DNA of 64,000 nt from Prorocentrum cordatum (lineage: Eukaryota > Sar > Dinophyceae > Prorocentrales > Prorocentraceae): positions 20,001 to 84,000 of the forward strand of contig CAUYUJ010022400.1 of assembly GCA_963575745.1 (NCBI GenBank), read 5' to 3'. The translations under genes and the position numbers were made by a program. The notes under the pieces are model-generated. The model did not search any database. It worked only from the letters and a program-made list of their open reading frames with translations, and was not told the origin of the DNA. This document shows, in pieces, positions 43,496-51,550 of this stretch; the first letter of the stretch is position 1; the number at the start of each line of letters is the position of its first letter.

Positions 43496-43900
43496 GTGAG
43501 TAGGGCGATGCGTGCGCATAGGGGCAGGGGGCTCTTGGCCTCGATTCCAGACAGGGGCGTGCTGGACAGCCTCGTCAACGTTTGGGCCAGTGGCTCCAGC
43601 ATCTTCGTGGAGAATTGCTCCTCCTCCAGCCTGGTCTTCGAGATCGCCGACGTCAAGGACGACCTGGGCGACACCCTGGAGTGCGACCCATGCTGGTCCC
43701 AGGGCTCCGTCAAACAGCGGCAGGTCGTGGAGCTCGCGCACATTGCCGAGGATGGACGATGGACCATCCGCAGGGCCGGGGCCGCATTCGCCAGGTGCGC
43801 CCTGAGGGTCCGCATGCCGGACGACGGCGCCTCTTCGAAGAGCGAGGAGTGGTCCATCTCGATGGTCCTCAAGACGTGTGCTAGCCAAATGTGCGCGTTG
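43496..43900 (+). CDS. Hypothetical coding fragment (possible exon)
   Basis: Unlike most frames here, this stretch reads as a balanced protein: LLASIPDRGVLDSLVNVW, then SIFVENCSSSSLVFEIADVK, DDLGDTLECDPCWSQGS, VELAHIAEDGRWTIRRAG and SISMVLKTCASQ. It has acidic and hydrophobic residues in alternation as in a folded domain. The frame stays open to 44479, but coding character ends near 43890. I recognise no family. Start, splice sites and strand partners are unknown; it may be an exon or a gene relic. Confidence 0.35.
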
Positions 43901-44475
43901 CCACACTCAGCCCCGCCGATAGCACACAGCCCCTGCCGGCCCTTCTCATCATTCCCCCACCTGCGTCGTATGGAAGAGCTCCGGTGGACAAGCACACGTT
44001 GGCGCTCACACTTTTTTTGCGCCGCAGCGCGACCTGAGGCAGTCCGCACGCGCGCTCAGGCGTTTCGGGAAACGGTAGACCCTGATTGTCCGGCCGGCGG
44101 CAAGAAGGGGGGGGTGGAGCAAGGCGAAGCCAGCCGCGGGCAGGAAGAAAGGGATTTTTTGGATTGCGCGGTCGCTGAAGCCGAGGCCTGTCGACAATGG
44201 GCGGCGCTACAACTAGCAGAACATCCAGTCAGACGAACAGAGTTCTGCACGGGCACCAAGTGGACGAGTGCACTGCAGCACGAGGGGACCCCCGCGACAG
44301 AGCGGACGGAAGAAAGCGGGGGAGGGAGGGCACTCACCTGGCACGTGGGCGCTCACACACACGGGGACGTCCCCCCCGATCGCCGAGCGCGGTGCGGGCG
44401 CTTTTGCGCGCTCGGATGCGGCCGCCTTGCGCCCGCCCCACTCGCCCGCGCACGGAGGGTCCCTCTTGCCGGGGG
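43901..44475. other. No gene recognised
   Basis: Unique sequence up to the T1 element; nothing recognisable. Confidence 0.35.
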
Positions 44476-44892
44476 TTAAGTCGGGCTTGTCCTTCACCTG
44501 GAGGGGGATAAAAGAATCGTCAGGGGACGATGTTTCGTGTATTGTTTATGTTATGGTTATATTTGAATACATCTGTATACACATACACATGTATTACTTA
44601 TAGTATACTAATAATAATGATAATAATACTAATAAAAATAATAATCGTAATCAAAATAATAATATTAATAATAATAATAATAATAATAATAACAATAATG
44701 ATAATGACAATGATAGTAGTAATAATAATAATAGTAATAATAATACGAATAGCACTAGCAACAACAAAAACAATGATAATATGAATAATGGTAGTAATAG
44801 TAAAAATGATAATAATAATCATAATTAAAAGAATACTAACAATGACACCGGAGAAAAACCCAACCATATTTTTAAAACTATTCCAATTGCTC

Positions 44893-45130
44893 CCTTATAG
44901 GGCTATAGGGCTATCGGGCCATATGGCTATAGGGCTCTCGGGCTATAGGGCTATAGGGTTATAGGGCTATAGGACTGTGACCTATAGGGCCATCGGGTTA
45001 TGCGGCTATAGAGCTATATGGGCTATGGGGCAATAGGGATATAAGGCTATTAGGGCTACAGGGATGTAAGGCTATAGGGCTACAGGGCTATACGGCTATA
45101 CGGCTATAGGCTATAGGGCTATAGGGCGCG
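44893..45130. repeat. 8-bp AGGGCTAT tandem repeat
   Basis: About 28 degenerate units. It resembles telomere-type G-rich repeats only loosely; the period is eight, not seven. Confidence 0.85.
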
Positions 45131-45136
45131 CTATTG

Positions 45137-45300
45137 GGCACCCCCGGGCACCCGGGCACCCGGCCACCCGGGCACCCGGGCACCCGGGCCCGGCCACCGA
45201 AATCGGCCACGCACTTCACCGACCACCCGGGCACCCGGGCACCGCCGGGCACCCGGGCACCGCCGGGCACCCGGGCACCCGGGCTCCCGGACCAGGCCAC
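45137..45300. repeat. 8-bp CACCCGGG tandem repeat
   Basis: Units are self-complementary at CCCGGG. Two blocks each end with GGCCACCGAAATCGGC (45192 and 45296), showing a larger duplication. Confidence 0.85.
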
Positions 45301-45455
45301 CGAAATCGGCGACGCATCTCACCTAACCTTTTAATCCGCTAGGACCCCGCAAGCTCTGATTGGGGAATAATGGTAGTAGTAATAATAGTAATAATAATAA
45401 TGATAATAATAATAATAATAAGTGTGATAACATTTATATATATATATATAACGTA

Positions 45456-45502
<47 letters not shown>

Positions 45503-45590
45503 ATTTATATATATATATATATATATATTCATGGGGCATGTTTGATTTGTCATCCAAAATCCCCCTGTAGGAGGACAGGCCCGACCTAAG

Positions 45591-45891
45591 CCTGGGGCCA
45601 CTCCTGCGCGCAGCCGAACGCTGGCGCTCACACGCGTTTTCCGAAGACCATCGCCCCTCGCCGCAGAGGGCGGGGACGGCGCGGAGGGCACCGACATCCT
45701 GCTGACGGCGGACTGGCAGCCCGCGCGGCCGCACCTGCCTGGCGGCGCGCAAGAGGGGGCGGGGCGGGGCGCCCGGGGGGGGGGAGCCCATCCGAGAGGG
45801 CGGCGCGCTCCTTGGAAGGCGGGGGCCCTCACTGCCAGGGTCCAGGGGCTCCTCGGGAGGCTCCTGAGATCGGGGACGGCCACGAAGGACA
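45591..45891. other. No gene recognised
   Basis: Unique GC-rich sequence between T1 copy D and T2 copy B. Confidence 0.4.
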
Positions 45892-46022
45892 CTTGGCATC
45901 GCTCGGACGTGTGCATCTTTCCTTCGTCGAGGACCATTGAGGAGCATCCTTTATCATTTGGCGAAAAAACCACGCACGAAACCGAAAAAAGCACAGGGAA
46001 TGGACGTCCGAGCGATGGCAAG
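45892..46022. mobile_element. TIR element family T2, copy B (131 bp)
   Basis: CTTGGCATCGCTCGGACGTG at the left, and GGACGTCCGAGCGATGGCAAG at the right as its inverse. Over most of its length it is the same sequence as copies A and C. Confidence 0.85.
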
Positions 46023-46604
46023 GGGAGGTGATGACCAGGGGGGCGTGGAGATCAGGGCCGGGGCCGGGATGTCTCCCCAGCAGGGCGCCCCCTCTCGTGC
46101 CAACGCGTCCCCGGCCCCGCCCTCGTGGGCCGCGCACGTGCGGGTGGCCATGCGTTGCGCCCCCCGTCTTTTCTTGGATGCCCCCCCCTCGTGGCCGCTC
46201 CATGGTCAGAGGCCGGGATGGCTTTTGAGGAGGCCCCTGGTTTCCAAGAAGCCCCCCCCCCGCCTTCTCAGAAGGCCGGCCCCCTCCTCGCGCTGCCCCC
46301 TCGTGTGACGATCAAGCAACACACACACACCAAGGCCCATGGAGGGGGACAGAGCAAGCTGTGGGTGCGTGTTGTCGGAGGGTGGTCCGCGATCGAACGG
46401 GAGCACCCGCACAAATATGCCAGCAGATCGCACACTAGTGGGGGGGCGGGTCGAACAAGTGTTTCGCCGCGCGTCTGGAACCGCCCGCCCCAGAGCGGTG
46501 CAACAGCGGGTCCAGCCTCGATACCCCCAGGCAATCTTACCCGACGAGGCCCGTCAGACCGCCCCACAACAGTAGATCCCCCGCCCCCCTTGTGATGAGA
46601 TCCA
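46023..46604. other. No gene; inverted CAACACACAC / GTGCGTGTTG pair
   Basis: 46314-46345 and 46361-46378 form a small stem related to the sequence at 33804-33970. The remaining sequence is unique. Confidence 0.45.
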
Positions 46605-46813
46605 GCGTTCGGCGGCGAGCGAGGGGGGGGAAGTGAGGATGGGCGGGCCTCCACAGAAGGCTCGGGAGCCCCCGGGCCTTCTAAGAAGTTTTCTATGCCT
46701 TCCCAGAAGACACAGAGAACATCTCAGAAGGCGCGAGGGCTCCCGAGAAGCCCCGCCGCCTTCCGAGAAGGCCCTCTCCTTCTCGCTTCCCTCCCTCGCT
46801 CGCCGCCGAAGCG
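46605..46813. mobile_element. TIR element family T6, copy B (209 bp)
   Basis: Left GCGTTCGGCGGCGAGCGAGG; the right arm inverted reads CGCTTCGGCGGCGAGCGAGG. The arms continue inward with GGGAAGTGAGGATGGGCGGG and GGGAAGCGAGAAGGAGAGGG. The interior has repeated TTCTCAGAAGG/TTCCGAGAAGG. Confidence 0.8.
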
Positions 46814-47119
46814 TGCCCACAGCCAGCCCTCCTCCCTCCGACCCCCCTGTGGGTCTGGGCGTGTGCTGCTCGTTCGTCCGCGTGCGCGCCGCCAGCCTGC
46901 GCATGGTGCACTCCCTGCTGGGCGTGCGCGGGCCTCGCCGCGGGCCCGCGGCGGCTGGGCCCGCGCCGCGCGCAGCGGGCCCGCGCGGGCAGAGGCCACT
47001 TGGGCCTCCAGAGCGGGGCTTCCCGGGCGGGTGGGGCGTGCCGGAGAGTCGGGTGCCGCCGGCAGTGCTCCTGGCCCAAGGTGCCCCCAGGATGTCCAGG
47101 GGAGCCCCCCCACGGCACA
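46814..47119. other. No gene recognised
   Basis: Unique GC-rich sequence. Confidence 0.4.
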
Positions 47120-47545
47120 TCCCCTTCCTCCTCCTCCTCCTCCTCCTCCTCCTCCTCCTCCTCCTCCTCCTCCTCCTCCTCCTCCTACTCCTACTCCTAC
47201 TCCTACTCCTACTCCTCTTCCTCCTACTCCTCCTCCTCCTCCGATGATTAAAACAGCGGCTCACGCCCGCACGTGTCCGCCGACGACCGCGACTCTCTCG
47301 GCTTCGTGCCCAGGCGCCCCCGTGCTCTCTCCTTAGTTCGAAGCTGGACATTCTGAGTACGCTGGGCCTCCACCTCCGCCTCCTCCTCCTCCTTTTCCTC
47401 CTCCTCCTCCTCCGCCTCCTCCTCCTTGTGACGAAGTCACCGACCGAAGAGCTCCTCCTCCTCCTCCTCCTCCTCCTCCTCCTCCTCCTCCTCCTCCTCC
47501 TCCTCCTCCTCCTCCTCCTCCTCCTCCTCCTCCTCCCTCTCCTAC
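47120..47545. repeat. TCC tracts
   Basis: 47123-47243 TCC with a TAC-containing part, and 47363-47545 TCC, separated by unique sequence. Confidence 0.9.
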
Positions 47546-47952
47546 CCATGGTAGTGGTGGCAGAAAATGGGCCCCTCAAGTTTGGGTCGCAGGATTGAGC
47601 AGCATCGCCGATGCATCGGCGGCGCGGCTCGATGCGAAGCCCGATCTCTTCTCGAAGCCGACGATGTCGACGCATCGCCGAAGTCGCGGACGCATCGGCG
47701 ATGCATCGCCGATGATCCACCGTCTTTCGTGGCTTTCGGAAGCGGCAGGGCCATTCCGTTTTTTTCACCGTCCCTCAGAATTTTGATCCCGATAAGAATT
47801 CACAAATGCAGAAACGGAGCGCCGAAGCCCAAGCAGAACGACTCCGGGGCCGAGTCAGAGCCGGCACCAGGAGCACGAGCGGCGACGGAACACCAAGAAG
47901 AGAAGGGCGCGCCGGAACCAGGAACAGCGGCAACGCGAAGACGGACCTAAAG
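47546..47952. other. GATGCATCGCCGATG palindrome cluster; no gene supported
   Basis: 47600-47715 holds repeated GCATCGCCGATGCATCGGCG-type palindromes like those in the array spacers and T5 elements. Downstream to 47952 is unique. Confidence 0.55.
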
Positions 47953-48016
47953 TTAAGTCGGGCGTGTCCTTCTACGGGGGGAATAGTCTGAAATCGTTGG
48001 TTTATGCGTGTTTAAT

Positions 48017-48065
<49 letters not shown>

Positions 48066-48170
48066 GGGGACGATGTGTCTAGGACGTGTTTAAATTGTTG
48101 TTTTGAGATGTTTGGATTCGTTTTCATTTTTCCGCCCAGAATCCGCCTGTACGGGGACCTGCCCGACCCA
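47953..48170. mobile_element. TIR element family T1, copy C (218 bp)
   Basis: Left TTAAGTCGGGCGTGTCC then TTCTACGGGGGG; right CCGCCTGTACGGGGACCTGC then CCGACCC. An AT dinucleotide run of about 55 bases (48013-48064) sits in the middle, followed by GGGGACGATGTGTCTAGG. Confidence 0.8.
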
Positions 48171-48412
48171 AACCCACAGACTGCCTCGTCGCTGCCGCGG
48201 GCCGCGAGGCCCGGACCCCCTCGCTCCGGGCGGCCCCCACCACGAGGCGGCGGCCGGGCCCGGCCGCCTCCGCCGCGGCGCTCGCGGAGCCGTGGATGCG
48301 CGAGGTGCTCCGCACGGTGCGGGGCTGCCTGAGCCCCGCGAGGTCCGGCCTCCCCATCGACGAGGTCTTCCGGCGGCTGGACGGCCCTCGGGGGCAACGC
48401 TCGGGGCCCGAG
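48171..48412. other. No gene recognised
   Basis: GC-rich unique sequence. Confidence 0.35.
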
Positions 48413-48560
48413 GATGAGGAGGAGGAGGAGGAGGAGGAGGAGGAGGAGGACGAGGGGGAGGAGGAGGAGGACGAGGGGGTGGAGGAGGAGGAGGAGGAGG
48501 AGGAGGAGGAGGAGGAGGAGGAGGAGGAGAGAGAGGAGGAGGAGGAGGAGGACGGGGCAA
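48413..48560. repeat. (GGA)n tract
   Basis: Nearly pure GAGGAG with GAC and GGG interruptions; encodes poly-Glu in one frame. Confidence 0.95.
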
Positions 48561-49494
48561 CGCTCGGGGGCCCCCCGAACTCGGGGGCGGAGAAGAGGGG
48601 GGTGATGATTAGGGGGGAGTGGATATCATGGCGTGGGCCATGATATTTCCCCAGATTTCACGGCGCCTCTTTTTGTTTCATTACGTCCTTGGCCCCCCCG
48701 CTGGGCCGCGCACATGCCGCCGGTCATGATTTGCACCCCCCCCCCTCTTGGACACCCCCCTCTTGGCCGCTCCCGACAAACGTGGTGGTGGCCACACCGT
48801 GTGGTGAGTCGGTGGGGGACGTCTGGGGCGACTGGGGCGTCCGAGGTCCCAGGGCCGTGCGTCGACGGACCGTGCGGTGAGGTGTCCTGGGAGATGTCGA
48901 GGTCACCGCACGGTCTGTCACCGCACCGTTTCGGGACTCCAAGAACGCTGCGCAGAGATCCAGCGCAGTGGCACGGATCCAGGCGAAGGTTTTCTGTCAG
49001 TTTTTGTCGGCCTCTGGAGGCCCTCGGGCCCAGGGATTGTCGGGAAGCGGCTCACAGAATGAATAGCCGGGCCCCGGGAGTGGGTCGAGGCTTCCAGAGG
49101 CCCCGTATGGAGCATTTCCCTGGCGAGCAGCCCAACAAATTCTACACGCGTGGGAACTACCAACAGGAACGCTCAATTCTACACACGAATTCGTTTGGGG
49201 ATTCCGTACTACCCCTGACAATTTCCCCGGAGAACGTCGGACCAGGCTCGGCACGCTCTCACGCGACTCAAATCACACACGGGAAGGTGACGATGTATGC
49301 GGCACGGAGCACGGGGGCGGTTGCAGAGGAAGCAGGAGGTGGGATGTTTTGAGGAACGGTTAGTATCTCCAGCGCAGCGCGCAGGAGTCCAGGCAAAGGG
49401 CGGCGCGACTGCGCCGCGAGCTCACGATTCCCTGGCCTGTTCATGTTTCACAGCGTGGAAGAAATCCTCGAAGCCTAGCTCTTAGTCACAGTCT
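48561..49494. other. No gene; GACCGTGCGGTGA motifs
   Basis: GACCGTGCGGTGAGG (48868), CACCGCACGGTCTGTCACCGC (48904) and related sequence recur at 55770-56070. Unique otherwise. Confidence 0.4.
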
Positions 49495-49930
49495 CGTGAA
49501 GTAACCATGCGAACCTTGCCACCAGGGCGTTCGGTGGAGCTCCCTGTGGGGCCGCGAAACGTCTGAGGGGTACGCCAGATTGGACCCGAGTACGCATGCG
49601 AACCTTGCCACCGAAGCATTCGGTAGAGCTCCCTGTGGGCCCACGAAATGTATGAAGGGTGCGCGAGGGGTGTGCCAACACGGATTCGAGTAGCCATGGG
49701 GGCCTTGCAATTGGGGCCTCCGGTGGAATTCCCCATGGGGCCACGAAGCATGTGAGGCGTGTGCTGACATGCACCCTGGTAAACATGCGAAATTTGCCAT
49801 TGGAGCCTTCGGTGGAGCCCCCGTATGGGGCCACGAGACGTGTGAGGGGTATGCCAAAATGGACCCGAGTACGCATGCGAACCTTGCCACTGGAGCCTTC
49901 GGAAGATCTCCCTAACCGCATGCCCCAGAT
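49495..49930. repeat. 89-bp satellite, array 1 (about five units)
   Basis: CATGCGAACCTTGCC marks units at about 49506, 49595, 49696 (with a 12-base insertion), 49784 and 49874. Each continues GCCTTCGGTGGAGCTCCC, GGGGCCACGAAACGTGTGA, ATGGACCCGAGTACG. Confidence 0.85.
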
Positions 49931-50094
49931 AATAGTGCATACCTCCCCATAGCACCGTAGAGTGGATTATCTCTGGTCGAGACATTATTGGTCGGCGGTG
50001 CGGGGCTGCGAAGCTGAACTTTAGTTTAGACGCTTCGCGCAACGCCACCAGCCCATCCAGAAACGAGGCCCACAAGAGTTGCCTTGATCAGTGA
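49931..50094. other. Short unique stretch
   Basis: Nothing recognised. Confidence 0.4.
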
Positions 50095-50550
50095 TGTGGA
50101 GGAGCATGCAGTAGAATAGAGGGCTGGGTAAACCGTCCTACCCCAAGACGGGGGAGGATGGAGGAGGAATCGAAGGAGCACGAGGAGGAGGAGGAGGAGG
50201 AGGAGGAGGGAGAAAGGGACGGGGAGGAGGGAGGAGGCAGGAGGAGGAACAGGCGGATTAGGACGAGGAGGAGGAGGAGGGCGAACAGAAAGGCCAGAAG
50301 CCTCTTGGATGCCTCTCGGAGTCTTTTCGGATTTCTCGCCAGAGCTTTGTCGAGTCCTCTTGGGGTGTCGGGGCCTCTCGGGGCGTCATGGGTGCCTCTG
50401 GGGAGCCTCGTAGGGCCTCTCGGGAATCTTTTCGGAGCCTCTCAGGACACCTTCGGAGTCTCTTGGGAATCCTGTGGCCTCCTCTGCACATCTCGGGACC
50501 GTCTTGGCGCACCCTTGAGAGCCTCGGGGGCCATCTTGGAGCCATCTTTG
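50095..50550. repeat. Composite repeat: GGA tract followed by CCTCTCGGGG minisatellite (copy at 50.1 kb)
   Basis: GATGTGGAGGAGCATGCAGT and GGGCTGGGTAAAC match 40650. A GGA tract (50180-50285) follows, then GGCCAGAAGCCTCTTGGATG and CCTCTCGGGG units to 50550. Confidence 0.8.
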
Positions 50551-51180
50551 GACGAGATCGACGAAAGGATGGGCCGAAGTACATTGTGGTTCCCCCAGGA
50601 GGCCAACATGTGGCCAAGACATTCGTATAATCAATGATTCTCTAAAAGCGTTTCGCTAGAGGGTTCCACAAGAGTTCAAAGATTCCTCGCACCAGTATCT
50701 CCACAGGGCAGGGCATGGGGAGGTGTCTTACCGGTCCGGCGGCGGCCCAGAACGGTCCAGAATCGGTTCACCATGGTGTTCTGGCTCGAATTGGTACGCA
50801 CCGGGCTCCAAAAGAATTCAGCGAGGACGTCTCGATCGCGCTCCCTCGCAAACTCTGCCTCCTCATCCTCATCCTCCTTCCCTCTCCCTCCTGTTCAGTG
50901 AGTACGCTGCGCCTTTTATGCTAAGACTTTCCGAAGAAATCTGCATTATCCCCCCGGAACCTCTAACTTTATTATCTCCGAGGCGTTATTAGCAGGGGGG
51001 CTTGGTTATTCACACCCACCAAACCACCCCAACCCAATCCGAAGACCTCAATTTGCCCTCCAATTCCAGTTGGGGGGGAAGGTCGGAGAACATTGAACAA
51101 AAACACATTTGGAACACGTCCCCCCCCCAACTCGAAATGTGGGTCTTCGGGTTAGGTTGGGATGGTCTGGTAGGTATTCA
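50551..51180. other. No gene recognised
   Basis: Unique sequence. Confidence 0.4.
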
Positions 51181-51550
51181 GTTATGGGGCCACGAAGCGT
51201 GTGAGGGATGCGCCGGAATGGACCCGAGTACCTACGCGAACCTTGCCTCTAAGGCCTTCGGTGGAGCTCCCTATGGGGCCACGAAACGTGTGAAAGGTGC
51301 GCTAGAGTGGACCCGAGTACGCATGCGAACCCTCCCTTCGGCGGGCGGAGCTCCCCATGGGGCCACGAAACGTGTGAAGGGTGTGTTGGGATGGACCCGC
51401 GTACGCATGCGAACCTTGCCACCGGGGCCTTCGGTGGAGCTCCCTATGAGCGACGAAACGTGTGACGGGTGTGCCGAAATGGACCCGAGTGCGCATGCGA
51501 ATCCTGCCACTGGAGCCTTCGGTGGAGCTCCATCATGGGAGCAGTACCTC
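51181..51550. repeat. 89-bp satellite, array 2 (about four units)
   Basis: The same unit as at 49.5 kb, with GCGAACCTTGCC marks at 51236, 51325, 51409 and 51496. It ends at the start of the decayed LINE. Confidence 0.85.

Larger units (their letters stand above)
44476..45590. mobile_element. TIR element family T1, copy D, expanded by satellites (1115 bp)
   Basis: Left end TTAAGTCGGGCTTGTCC with GGGGACGATGTTTCGTG just inside. Right end CCCCCTGTAGGAGGACAGGC then CCGACCTAAG. Between them, where other copies have about 100 bases, are four arrays: AAT/AAC microsatellite (44597-44830), 8-bp AGGGCTAT (44893-45130), 8-bp CACCCGGG (45137-45300) and AT/TA microsatellites (45436-45530). No coding. Confidence 0.7.

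Noticed and set aside
44893-45130. Interstitial telomere repeat
   Set aside because: The period is eight (AGGGCTAT) and lacks TTTAGGG; it lies inside a TIR element.
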